From Siphonodentalium dalli (Eukaryota > Mollusca > Scaphopoda > Gadilida > Siphonodentaliidae), in the NCBI GenBank assembly GCA_032622095.1, contig CP136064.1, positions 264,874,165 to 264,938,164 on the forward strand: a stretch of 64,000 bases of DNA, written 5' to 3'. Positions 10,571 through 21,376 of the stretch are shown in pieces. The translations under genes were made by a program, and so were the position numbers. Below the pieces are notes generated by a model. That model did not search any database and was not told the origin of the DNA. It saw only the letters and a list, made by a program, of their open reading frames with translations. Positions within the stretch are counted from its first letter, which is position 1, and every line of letters starts with the position of its first letter.

Positions 10571-11704
10571 GAGTCTACAGTATAGTCTCAGTCAGATTTT
10601 ATTCTTGATTTTAGTTTGAACTTTGAAGACATTGAGGAATGTCATTTCTCAAAGCATCTGAATGCATCACATTATTTCAGTTCATCTATTTGTAAGCGAT
10701 AACAGTATACAATTAGTATTGTAGTTTAGTCTTGTTGAGCAGTATTTAAGCTTCAAGATGAAGTTCGTAAATTCAAGGAGAATAGCGTCACCTTCAGTTG
10801 GGATTGTCTGAACAATAAACAGTAACGGCCATTCGTCATAACCAATTCAGTTTTATTTGGATAAGTGCTGCAAATTAACATTACTTGCAATCATTAAAAA
10901 GATGAGAAATAACCAGAAGGAATGAATTTGATTGCATGCCAGAACAAGACAATATTTCAGACATTAGAAATTTATGAGATACCCTTTTCAATTTCATGTT
11001 ATGCAACAATCGGGTCAATGATATCTAGTCATCATTGAGTATTCACCATGTAGTATTTGTGATACAGTTTTTTTATTTTATAACTATTATTCGGGTAATA
11101 CAACTGGGTAATACATTAATTTTTTTTACTAAATTACGGTTTTCCACTGAGAAGTGGGACGGGATCCTGTGAAATCCAGAATGTTGCTAAATCTGAGGCA
11201 AACTAGTCACTATAGCTGTCTATATAGCCATATGCCAACAAACATGATACTAACATGCTTACAAACAACATTACATGGTCAGTACTTGTAAATTGTTTGA
11301 AAAAAAACCCATTTTGGAAAAAATATTACAAGCACGATTGTTTCGGCGTCTGGATGACCCACCCACCCCGGCCCTATATACGGATTTGTTTTGTAGACCC
11401 CCTCATGTCGTCGGTGGTATATTTTGCCCCACGTCCTTTTCCTCGGTTGCTCATTGTTGAAATGTGTATAATCGTGTACTGTTACACGCAGCATGTTTAT
11501 GTGACCGGTGGTCAATCTATGATTGACGCCAATCACCTTGATTTGATAATCCTATATGGCGCGGCGATGTCTTCCCATCGATATGTCCACCGATAGCTTC
11601 GCATTGAGCGTCGCCTCGTAAAACTACCTGGACTATATTATAAACCCAGCCGGTGAATAGCACCCCTGATGTTAGTAAATCGATACACATATTATATTAG
11701 TCAA

Positions 11705-14700
11705 TTAGGTGCTGTTCAATGTCTTCACGATTCTGCTAGAAAATAGCAAAAAATATGCTGTTTCAATGACTACATTGTCAATTGCTGGTGCCAACTCCAC
11801 TGGAATATGCACACAGGAGCCACCGAGGATAATCGCCATCAATTGTTGAAGCGACATGCTGTCCAGGAACATATACATTGGAATACCATATTTGTCAATA
11901 ATAAGGTTCCAATAATTATATCGCATCTGGATAATCGCATCCGAGCTACATGTCCAAATTACGTGCATCAATTCATTGTTGTATCTCGAACCACACTTAA
12001 GACACAGAACATTATTGTCATATGTAGTTTTATTGAGGAGTAAGGCCAGGTGTTTTAGTGCCACGGTGTGCGGACGATTTATACGCATTAATTCCCATAT
12101 GTTCCAGCTGTCCAGTGGATGCGGGTGACACTGTACCAACATAGCCAAGCTAGTCGTGGTACACGTAGAGTTGAACCACTCTGCACAATAGTTTTGTTCA
12201 ACGGCCTGGCGACTGTGTTTTTTCCAGATATCATCAGAAGGGAATATTCCGTTATCTAGGAAATCGGTGAGGAAATGTCTGAGGTTGTATCTGTCCAAGA
12301 TTCGAAAGATGTCAGCGACAAACCCGGAAAATATCCTACCGAATAAAGTATACTGGTATGTTTTGAATAGAAACAACCTGAGTGGAATTTGATGTCCAAT
12401 CGGCAGGTGGATTAGCTTCCCAAGAAAGGAGAGTTTTCTAATGTGAATTTCTCTTTCTATCGGCATCAACCCGAGGAGTCCCAAAGCGAGATGAGTTGGG
12501 GATCTGGTAGGCAGTGATTGGCTGTGCTTGACACATGTCCGATACGATCTCTCCAGTGTGAGTAGTGCGGATGCTTTGTCCATGGGAAACAACTCAGATC
12601 CATACATTGCTCGAGGAATAACTACGTTTTTCAAAAGTTTAGATAGCACAGACGGAGAACATGAATGCAGAATACGTTTGCCAGCTAGTCCGAAGTATGT
12701 GCTCCTCATTTTATGCGACATTTGCTTTGAGCGGATCGAGGTGATATCGAATTTTCCTTGAATTATGCCTAGGTGTGTGCATTCAGTAACCTATTCAATT
12801 GTGTGTTCTCCAAGTTTCCAGGTTCTTGAAATATCGTGTTGTCTTTCAGTTTCGTTAAATATAACGACTTTACTCTTTGTGTTAGAAAAATTGAAGCTCC
12901 ACTTCGTACTATATTCATGACATGTGGAGAGCATTTTGTCAAGACCAGCTTTAGTGAGTGAGATTATAGCGATGTCGTCTGTTGTTGTTGGGGCAGCACA
13001 TGTTATATTGAGAATAGTGAGACCTTCTGGTGAGTTGGCGAGTTGTTGAAGCAGTTCATTCACGTAGACCAGGTAGAAGAACGGGGAGCTTACGGCCCCC
13101 TGGCGGGTTCCTTGTGCGATTCGAATAGAGTTAGAAATATTTCCATTGCACACAACACGGCTACTGCAGTCTGCATGCATATCGCGGAAAATGCGCAACA
13201 GCTTTCCTCGAATTCCTAACTCATGGAGTTTGAATATAAGTCCTGCATGCCAGACGCGATCAAACGCCTTTTGAGAGTCCAAGTAACACACAAAAGCTCG
13301 AGATCCCATTTCCGATGCATAAGACACTGATTCCTGCATTATGAACGACGTCATCAAACAGCTCATATTCTTTTGGAAGCCGCTTTGAAGTTCATTGGGG
13401 AAATGTGATGTCACTGAACTAGAACTGACGCGGTTCATAAGAATTGCTTCAAGTATTTTGTACAAAACCGGAAGTAAAGTGATGGCACGGTAACTGTCAG
13501 GTAAATGCCGAGGTTTCGGGTCGCCCTTGAAGAAAGGTAATATGAGTCCAGTTTTCATATCTCGTGGTATGCTTTCTAGACTAAGAATGCCATTGTAAAA
13601 CGTACACAATAGATCAAGGAATGATTCAGGTGAGTGAAGCAAGTGTTCATTCACTATGTTGTCTATTCCACCAGCTTTGTTTCTGTTGAGGTGGCGAATA
13701 ACAGTGTTGATTTCCAATGCGGAAATAGGCTTGCACAAGAAAGAAGAGGAATAGTCTTGGTGCCCAGGATCTAGAATATCTCTCAACTGGTTATCTACAT
13801 GTTCTTCGAATGACGGCTCCTTGTGTGGAGATTTGGAATATAGATGAGAGAAGTAGTCCCTCCATCCCGAAAGAAGATCAAAGGGATCACGCACCATTTT
13901 ACCGTTGAATTCCATTTCCGACGTAGTTGCTTGTTTGGTGTTATCAGAATTGAGAAGCTTCCAGAAAGCTGTTTGGTCACGGATTGCAAAATTTTCAAGG
14001 TTATCACAAAGCTGTTGCTTCAGCTCACACGTTTCACGGCGTAGTACACGACGAAAGTTTCGCTTCGCATTCTTGTACATCATGTAAGTCGCCGATGCGG
14101 TGGAGTGTGACTTTCCGTCTTGAATCCATTTTTGTCGACAATCCATCGAATGATTACGAAGGAGACTCAGTTCTTCACTCCAGAATGGTTTGGCATATTT
14201 GACGAATTTCTTGCGCCCAACAGCGACATCCGCTGCGTTTAACAAAAGTTTGACAAGATCTTGATATAGGCGAGGCAGGTCTGCGATGCACGAAATTGGG
14301 CTGTTAAGCATCTGACAGTGTGAGTTTATAAATGAGTGATATTTTAAAACAGCGATGCGCTTCCAGTTGTAGAGTATCTTTCTGTGATGTTCGATTTCAG
14401 CCGTGTCGTTGTGGTAGTGTTTTGGTATTGTAAGCGAACATGTTACTGGGACATGACAAGACGTGTTGGTATGAGAGTCACTTAGTATTTGACATCGAAT
14501 GAGGAGGTCCTTGAATGAACATGGGATTACGATATGGTCCATCAGTGTTGGTGAGCCGACAGAACTGCAGGGAAAGAATGAGAATTGTCCACCTTCACAT
14601 TTCTCTGATAATGTTGTTGGTGTAGATTTCAGTCTTTCGAGGAATTCCGAGAACAACCGCCTGCGGACAGAATGGCCAGATGCTGGATTGTCAGATCGAG

Positions 14701-15189
14701 AGTCACCATAATGAACATTGAAATCACCAATGAGAACGACGTGTCCGTCATGTGCGTAGAAGTTTGTTACGTTCTCAAGCGACTCCAGTGTATCTTCGAA
14801 ATACGAGTCACTGTGACTTGTACTAGGTAGATAAACCTGTATAATGGTTAGGCGGAATCCAGCATTAAATGTAATCTGAACACCAATGAAACGTTGATTA
14901 TCGATGCTAATTGAGATACACAGTCTGAGCAACCTACGTTGGACAAGCAGGGCTACGCCATCCCTAGTGAAGCAGCCGCCCGTTTGAGTGCGAATCTCTC
15001 TGCCAGGTTTTGAAAAAGTCATATAATCGCCACATATCGATTCCAGGAAATGAAGATTGTTTTCGTTGAGCCAATGTTCAGAAAGGCCGATTACTCCATA
15101 TTGGCGAGAATTTATTATTTCACACAGATAGTCACTATTGGAGGTGACACCACTGTGTTCCAGGTAAGTATATTAAGTAACTGCTCCAT
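11705..15189 (-). pseudogene. LINE A ORF2: AP endonuclease + reverse transcriptase, two lesions
   Basis: Start chosen at the ATG opening MEQLLNILTWN, 14 bases after the ORF1 stop. A single-base insertion near 15150 shifts the frame, which then continues SGVTSNSDYL to the C-terminus, about 1,160 codons, with one in-frame TAG near 12791. Endonuclease motifs: GLSEHW, IIQVYLPS, LIGDFNVHYGDS, LMDHIVIP, and SCHVPV where SDH-x-P is expected (14453-14461). RT motifs: NKAGGIDNIVNEH, SYRAITLLPVLYK, motif A CYLDSQKAFDRVWH, motif B GTRQGAVSSP, and motif C TTDD (12974-12985) in place of F/YADD. Near the C-terminus CLKCGS ... HVIWTC is the zinc-type cluster of Jockey-like ORF2s. The protein would nick target DNA and reverse-transcribe the element RNA; this copy needs read-through of two lesions. 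Confidence 0.9.
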
Positions 15190-15203
15190 GATTATGAATT
15201 GCG

Positions 15204-16802
15204 TTACGCTTGTGGTGGAGTCCGTCTCCACGGACGCCATGTGACACCAGCCGGGAGGAATCCATTCGACGTCAGAATTTCAACGTCTTTAGAGTGGATT
15301 ATGACTCTTGCGGATTGAGTTCCCATGATAGAGCTACGAAACAGTTTGACAAAAGTCGGAGTCACGCCTCTCGTTTGTAGATAGGCTCGAACGCTTTCCT
15401 CGGTAGATCTTGGTGAAATTTTCCCAAGATAAAATTTCTTTGTCCGCTTTGCGTTCCGGTTTACGACACCCATGAAACACTCAGAGTAATCGTTATCTAT
15501 TTTATGTTCAGGGAGGTCTTCAATACCATACGATTCATTTGCATCGGATATGTTTCTAACGGACTCATTTCGTCGCTGTTTGGGAAGAGAGTATCCACTA
15601 GTAGGTGACGTAGACTGAATGTTATCTTCATGATGAGAGCATTTCTTTAACGATGTGATGCTCAGATCTACGACTGACTCATCAGGCGAGTTTCGGTGAG
15701 CGTTCACAATGTTCTTGGCATCACCGTATTCGGGTTGGATATCGGTCGTATTATCAATCTGTTCACTCGATGGAATAGAACCCGATACACGGGATTCATA
15801 GGCTGCCGCAACTTGAGAATTTCGCTTCGGTGTTGACGTTAGTAAGGAATGATCATTCAATTGAGTAATGTACTCATCAACAGTAGTCAATGTGCCGTTG
15901 TCTCCTCTCGAGTGGCCCGAGTTGATACGATGTGACGATTTACCTTTTGGATCAGGTTGACGGGATCCAGTGTCGGCGACTAAGTTTTGGAAGAATGCTT
16001 CAAGAGATGCATGTTTGTCTTCGTGATAAGTTGACTGGCTGGCATTGTGCGACTTCCCCGCAGGATCAGCATATAACCATGAATTACTGATGTGTGCCCC
16101 TGACAGCACTTTCACGTGCGAGTTTACATAGCTGCAGAGGTCTTGGTATTTCCCCATCGTATTTGCAGCAAATAGTTCGAATACAGAACACATGTGTTTT
16201 TCCACATTGTCAACGTGGTTTTTAGTCTGATTTGACAAGGAGGCACATTTCTGTGAATTAGCGTTCAATCGTTGGTTGAGGGAATCAGATTTTACACACA
16301 TTTTTGAGAGAGACTTGAGTTTGTTGTCCATGGTCTTTCCAAGAGTGTCACGTTTCTCACTAAAGTCAGATATCTCATCCTTGATTTGCTTTAGTTGGGC
16401 TTTAAGATTGTCTATGCCCATGCATTTGTCACTTTGAATCCTTTCGAAGGCTAGATCCAAGGACGAGTGCTTGGACACTAAGCCATCGATTGCGGATGAA
16501 TTTGATGAAGACTTCTTCGATAGGGCGTCGACTGTTTTTTTCAGAGTGCAAACAGTCTCCGACATTTCCAGTTGCGTGCTTTTGATGGTCGTGAGTCCTG
16601 TATCTATTCCAGATAGCTTCTCGTGTATGATGGAGAACTCTGACCGATTGTTCGCTTTCATCAATGTGAGCTCAGTCAATGCGGAAGCAAGTTTCTCCTG
16701 AATACAAACAGCATTACACGGGCAGGTTGACCCAGGCGACTGGGTACTTTCAGGTGGTGCTGAATGTATACTGACACGTATTACATGGTCTGTATGATCC
16801 AT
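15204..16802 (-). CDS. LINE A ORF1, coiled-coil RNA-binding protein
   Basis: Open for 532 codons from the ATG of MDHTDHVIR. The frame stays open to an ATG at 16901, but that lies beyond the apparent 5' end of the element near 16858, so the inner start is preferred. After a short Cys motif (CPCNAVC) come about 200 residues rich in heptad-like Leu, Lys and Glu, typical of the ORF1 coiled coil. A long polar Ser/Asn-rich linker follows. The last 80 residues (KKFYLGKISPRSTEESVRAY to GFLPAGVTWRPWR) have the alternating pattern of the RRM-like domain at the end of many CR1/Daphne-type ORF1 proteins. Its likely role is to coat the element RNA in a cytoplasmic particle. No lesion is visible. Confidence 0.75.
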   Translation of the reverse strand: MDHTDHVIRVSIHSAPPESTQSPGSTCPCNAVCIQEKLASALTELTLMKANNRSEFSIIHEKLSGIDTGLTTIKSTQLEMSETVCTLKKTVDALSKKSSSNSSAIDGLVSKHSSLDLAFERIQSDKCMGIDNLKAQLKQIKDEISDFSEKRDTLGKTMDNKLKSLSKMCVKSDSLNQRLNANSQKCASLSNQTKNHVDNVEKHMCSVFELFAANTMGKYQDLCSYVNSHVKVLSGAHISNSWLYADPAGKSHNASQSTYHEDKHASLEAFFQNLVADTGSRQPDPKGKSSHRINSGHSRGDNGTLTTVDEYITQLNDHSLLTSTPKRNSQVAAAYESRVSGSIPSSEQIDNTTDIQPEYGDAKNIVNAHRNSPDESVVDLSITSLKKCSHHEDNIQSTSPTSGYSLPKQRRNESVRNISDANESYGIEDLPEHKIDNDYSECFMGVVNRNAKRTKKFYLGKISPRSTEESVRAYLQTRGVTPTFVKLFRSSIMGTQSARVIIHSKDVEILTSNGFLPAGVTWRPWRRTPPQA

Positions 16803-17084
16803 GTAAAACGACAAATACACGACATTTACAGAGATTACATGCATGTGTGTATCCACCCTTAATCTAAAAATAAAATAAAATAAAATAGTTAAATTAAACA
16901 ATTTGTTTCAATCAAAATGTTTAAACGATCAAAATTGCGCGATGTGCGCCGCAGGTAGTAGCTAATCCGACACTGAATTAAGGCTCAAAGGGAGCCTGTT
17001 TCAGCTAGTAAAGTATATTTGTGAAAAAGTTGGTATATTAGTCTGTTAATTGCACACACATGTGGCTGACACCAACTAGCTCTT

Positions 17085-18679
17085 ATTTTCTTAATATCGT
17101 TGATGAAAATTTTAAAGAGGTTTGGGGATAAAGTGAACACATGTAGTACGCCTACTTTAGAGAGGGGGCCGTAATCCTATGCTTGTTTTTGTAACATAGT
17201 AACTCGAATCATACATTGATCTAATGAGGTCAAAGATTTGTCCAGATATGCCTATTTTTTTCTCCATTTTGAGCATTAAAAGCGACCTATCAACAGAGTC
17301 AAATGCTTTTCTGAAATCTATAAAGGCCACGTACAGAGGTTTTTTTATTTAGCATTGTTGCATTTATCCACGATTGTTTTCAACACAAAAGCGCTATCTG
17401 TTGTGCTCTTTCCTTCTCAAAAACCAAATTGATAATCACTTATTTCGTTTTCAAATAAAAACTTAGTAAGCCGTCTATTGATATTTTGTTAAACAATTTC
17501 CCTACCGCTGAACTTACTGCAATAGCCCTATAATTATTTGGGTCATTTCGATCACCTTTCTTGTAAATTAAACTAAGCACTGATCTACTCCAATCATTCG
17601 GATAGTACCCCGAAAAAAGTATGTGATTAAATAGTTTAAGTATTTCATCTATTAATAGCGGACCTATTGTTTTTATAAGTTCATTTGACACGTTATCCAG
17701 ACCTTTTGCCTTTCCATTTTTCAACTCCCAGATTGCTGTGATAATTTCTTCCACGGTGAACGGGGAATTATTTATGCGATATTTCAGAGCATTGTTGTTT
17801 TGGGGAACAGAATCTTGTATGTTCGTGATTGAATCTGGAGAATAAAGCTTGTTGAAAAAATCTACCGACTTTAAAATATGTTATTTGCTTCTGAATTCCG
17901 GACGTTTAACAGAGGACATGGCCCTTTGTTTGCTTTCTTCTATCCACTTAATTTTGAATCGCTGCTTAGTAAATTCATGTTTTCCTTTCTTTTCGCCATT
18001 TGCTTTTGTGCCATAATTGAAATGTGCAGCCAGTTGACAATGATCAGAACACTCACAGGGCAACTTAACACAAAAATAATTGACATCAGAAATATATCTG
18101 TCTGAGACGAGTATATGATCATCCACGCTAGCTCCATTGTATTGGTAACTGGTAAGATGTCCTAAATTGTCACCAATGATACGACCGATCAAAATTCGGA
18201 TACCGGTTTTAATGCAGAACTTCCGGTTCTGGCATTCAAATCACCGCCTACAATAATAAGATCTCCTCTCTGATATTCAATTTCACCAAATATATTTTCA
18301 TCTATTTCTCTTGATTCCAAGTAACTAGAATGTATTGGAGGTAAGTTGCAAGACACAAACACTATTGATTTACCGTTCAACTTGAATAATTCGCCCTGAA
18401 ACTCCACAATCAATTGAATTGTTTTGACAAAGCGCTTATAATTCTTACGAAAATAGAATGCAATACCCCCACGCCCGCAAGTTTGGCGAGTAAGTTGAAC
18501 AGACTCTTATCCCGGGATATCGATGTCATTCTTATCTTGATGCCATGTATCAATTAGTGTTAAGAAGTCATAATTTGTCAACTTAATTTTGAAATCATCG
18601 TCCAAGGACTTAATCCTTGCACATTCCACACGGAATAGTACACCTCGTTCATTTGGTGCGTATCATTTGATTGTGTCAT
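17085..18679 (-). pseudogene. LINE D ORF2, 3'-truncated and multiply frameshifted
   Basis: Begins at the ATG of MTQSNDTHQMN. Endonuclease motifs follow in order across several frames: VWNVQGLS, RGGIAFYFRKN, IIVGGDLNARTG and SDHCQLAAHF, so here SDH is intact. The RT region gives ELKNGKAKGLDNVSNELIK, SVLSLIYKKGDRNDPNNYR, motif A LYVAFIDFRKAFDSVDR and motif B region LSPNLFKIFINDI. The sequence leaves the RT about 17085, before the YADD box. The same family supplies the plus-strand relic at 5.2 kb. It lies downstream, in the sense of its own strand, of the SGNH-type ORF1 at 20.3-21.9 kb, so the two could be one element split by the inserts between them. Confidence 0.85.
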
Positions 18680-18766
18680 TTTAAATATATTGGTTACTAT
18701 GGCGAAGTTGAAATTGCGACTGAATAAGAGGATGAATAATTTCGGATTATAAATTCGGAAGCTCGA

Positions 18767-19167
18767 TTAACCCTTTACCCAACAAACCGGCCAAAACGGC
18801 CAAATAAAGCTGCAACAGCCTAAATTATCTTGGGTCTGTCTCAATAAAACCATACAAATATGGATATCATTGGAACCGGCTCATTGACCACATTGTGATA
18901 GTTACAGTTATGCCCTGTGCCAATGCATTATCTTATATATGCGAGTCGACCATAGGTCGCCTCGCATATATATAAGAGAATGCATTGGCCTAAAAAAAAT
19001 CTTTTTTTAACACTTTTTACCATTTTTTCTTACATTCTTTAACAATTTTATAATTTTTAATGTGTTAAGCCAATGCATTCTCTTATATATGCAAGGCGAC
19101 CTATGATCGACTCGCATATATAAGAGAATGCATTGGCACAGGGCCGTTCTGTTGGGTAAAGGGTTAA
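18767..19167. mobile_element. piggyBac-like MITE with palindromic cassette, copy 1
   Basis: Bounded by TTAA on both sides (18767-18770 and 19164-19167) with terminal inverted repeats CCCTTTACCCAACA. TTAA duplication with CCC termini is characteristic of piggyBac-type elements. The interior holds the double-hairpin cassette CCCTGTGCCAATGCATT...AATGCATTGGCACAGGG (18913-19143). Copy 2, in the opposite orientation, is at 39931-40330. No transposase is present. Confidence 0.85.
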
Positions 19168-19204
19168 TATAAAATAATATGTGACATCTGAAAATGAATA
19201 GGAA

Positions 19205-19560
19205 TCTTATGGAATCCTATTAGGGCCACTTGCTAATGGCGCTTTCGGTGCACTTTTTGTCGCTTTCGGCGCGCGCCGAAACATACCCTAATGGCGCACT
19301 TTTTGTCGCTTCCGGCGCGCGCCATTAGGGAGTGGACCGAATAGTATGCCTAATGGCGCTTTCGGCGCGCGCCGAAAGCGACAAAAAGTGCGCCATTAGT
19401 AACGCGCCGAAACATGCGCTAATATCGCACATTTTGTCGCTTTCGGCGCGCGCGCCGAAAGCGACAAAAAGTGCGCCGAAAGCGACAAATAGTGCGCCGT
19501 AACGGCGCATATTTTGTCGCTTTCGGTGCTTTCGGCGCGTTACTAATGGCGCACTTAGAA
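19205..19560. repeat. GCGCC/CGAAAGCG compound palindromic repeat
   Basis: A dense block built from GCGCCATTAG, GCGCCGAAAGCGACAAAAAG and their reverse complements, so almost any part can pair with a neighbour. It opens with ATGGAATCCTATTAGGGCCA, which also ends the related blocks at 53985 and 54890 in reverse orientation. GC content is far above the AT-rich surroundings. Open frames here are artefacts of the repeat. Confidence 0.88.
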
Positions 19561-20299
19561 TCTATCTAACACCACAAAATCACAAACGTGCGATGAACAC
19601 TGTATAAGTATAATTGTGTCATACATTATTTTTCAATTAAAATAATTACTCTGTATATTGGATATAGCACTTGTCTGAACTAATTCATTTATAGCAACTC
19701 CACTGAATACTTTGATTAAAAGTAATTACTCTCAAAGTTAATGCATGCATTAGTTATAAGCAGAACTAACAAAGTCATTTCTGACTGTATAATCACTTCT
19801 ACAATTGACTAGCGTATACCATGCATATATTGACAAATACCTTACTAGTATTTTCGGAAGATAACATGATTTAAATATATATATATTTAAAAAAAAATCT
19901 AATTCATAACATAATCAAATTGCATACCTATGAATACAATGTATAACACAATTCTTTTCATACGACTTATTGATCAATGTGTAAAGGCAAAACATCTCTA
20001 AGAGTTGTACACAAGCTTGATATCTGACGTTACATTTCTGTTTATTCTTTACGCATATCTGGATGTTGAGTGTTAGTCGATCTACCATTCCTTGCAAAGC
20101 TGATACCGTTGGAACGAAACGTATCACTGGCGTATCGTCCTCCGTCAATTTTATTCTGTGACCCGATTCGATTTATTTATTACCTCCATTCCGGAGACAT
20201 AGTATATACAGAAATTACATTTAATATTTGTACATATGTGAATAGTTGATAATTATATACAGTTTATTTGCGCAGTTGCACATTGGTGTTCGGTTAGTG
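19561..20299. other. No gene seen; possible LINE inter-ORF remnant
   Basis: AT-rich. The minus strand 19915-20148 is open for 77 codons but matches nothing I know. Its place between an ORF1-like and an ORF2-like region suggests remnant sequence of the same LINE. Confidence 0.35.
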
Positions 20300-20870
20300 C
20301 TATTGGTTAGTGCCAATTATCGTGAAATGACGCCCGAGAAACATATCCGTTACGATCAGCGAATTTTGGAGAATGGTCGATGTATTAATCACATCCAAAA
20401 CTGAACAAAAATCCTTGTAGCACTCATTTGTTTGGAAAATCAGTCGGTTTGCACCAGCTCTGCTGGGCGTCGGTAAAACTGACGAAATGCATACGGTGGC
20501 CGAAGGAAATTTGTCCCTTATTGCAGTGACCACCGACTTAACTTTGACTGGCTCTGTTATAATCCCATGGCGGCATGAATTTATCCCGACGCGAATGGTA
20601 ACTTTATGTACATTTACATTGCTGTTCGATTTCATTATCCAATCCATGCATAAGTCCATCTAGCCTGAGACCGCCTATCGATACTATATTCACATACTCG
20701 TCTCGATTTGCTAATCGTCTCGCATTAAGATACCGCAGGACCGAATCTCCAATTAGCAGATGAACTTTCTTTGGTTGTCGCGAGTTTGAAGATTCCAAAA
20801 ACCTTAGTGTCCTTAATATGTGTAGGCCGTGCATGTGTCTCGCTGCGCCAAGTTTAGATCACTAAACATA
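20300..20870 (-). pseudogene. SGNH/GDSL esterase domain of a LINE ORF1, frameshifted
   Basis: Two overlapping minus-strand frames give one SGNH-hydrolase-like domain. The upstream frame has KKVHLLIGDSVLRYLN (the GDS catalytic block) and VNIVSIGGLRLDGL. After a frame change near 20650 the second frame gives VTIRVGINSCRHG (the G-x-N block) and SATVCISSVLPTPSRAGANR. Esterase domains of this type are known in ORF1 proteins of CR1/L2-type LINEs and in related invertebrate mobile genes. The coiled-coil part lies upstream at 21.4-21.9 kb and a LINE ORF2 lies downstream at 17.1-18.7 kb, so an ORF1 relic is the best reading. The C-terminal catalytic Asp/His block is not recognisable. Confidence 0.65.
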
Positions 20871-21141
20871 GACTCTACTTCCTCGTGCTCATCTCCTGAT
20901 ACAGCAGTTTCCCGTTGATTTCCATCGTCTTCAAATTGACCATCCAAAACATCGAATTCTGCCCAAATTAGTTTGAAATGTTGACATTTATGGTGACTTC
21001 ATCTTCCTTGACCACAAGTGCCATTATTCCCGATTAAGTTGACAGTTTTAGAAACATTTCCAATTTGCATTTTGGGAACTTAAGTTTGAATTTGAAGATT
21101 ATTTTCAGTTTGTGTTGATTTGCCTGCACATGTGTTCTTTT

Positions 21142-21376
21142 ATGACAGCCTGGTGTAATGCATCTTATATAGAGCTGGCGTCTTATGACAGCCTGGTGCA
21201 ATGCATCTTATATAGAGCTGGCGTCTCATGACAGCCTGGTGTAATGCATCTTATATAGAGCTGGCGTCTCATGACAGCCTGGTGTAATGCATCTTTTACT
21301 GAGCTGGCGTCTCATGACAGCCTGGTGTAATGCATCTTATATAGAGCTGGCGTCTTATGACAGCCTGGTGTAATGT
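21142..21376. repeat. 43-bp minisatellite interrupting ORF1
   Basis: About 5.5 copies of a 43-bp unit beginning ATGACAGCCTGGTGTAATGC, with starts at 21142, 21185, 21228, 21271, 21314 and 21357. The period is not a multiple of three, so it breaks the ORF1 frame between its coiled-coil and esterase parts. Confidence 0.96.

Larger units (their letters stand above)
9013..11665. mobile_element. PIF/Harbinger-like TIR element, decayed, about 2.65 kb
   Basis: The left end GGGTGCTATTCACC is repeated in reverse complement at the right end and flanked on both sides by CTG (9010-9012 and 11666-11668), a 3-bp target duplication. A second TIR block, CCAGGTAGTTT, lies 20 bases inside the first on both sides, extending the TIR to about 53 bp with a diverged middle. 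A 3-bp duplication and a Myb/SANT-like ORF inside (9351-9527) both point to PIF/Harbinger, although the usual duplication is TWA rather than CTG. No DDE transposase is recognisable. The interior carries a poly-G tract and a GTCCGT-rich repeat; otherwise 10571-11600 shows no gene. Confidence 0.6.
11669..16858 (-). mobile_element. Near full-length two-ORF LINE ('LINE A'), Jockey-superfamily grade
   Basis: A minus-strand non-LTR retrotransposon with ORF1 (15204-16802) followed after 14 bases by ORF2 (11705-15189). Order, AP-like endonuclease, RT and a C-terminal CCHC-like cluster fit the Jockey/CR1/L2/Daphne/Crack assemblage; I cannot fix the clade by eye. The 3' end lies in the 35 bases below 11705, directly beside the Harbinger-like TIR. 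No target duplication could be identified. ORF1 is open and ORF2 carries only one frameshift and one stop, so it is a fairly young copy. Confidence 0.85.

Noticed and set aside
15204-16901. ORF1 start at the most upstream ATG (16901)
   Set aside because: That ATG lies beyond the likely 5' end of the element near 16858; the ATG at 16802 is preferred.
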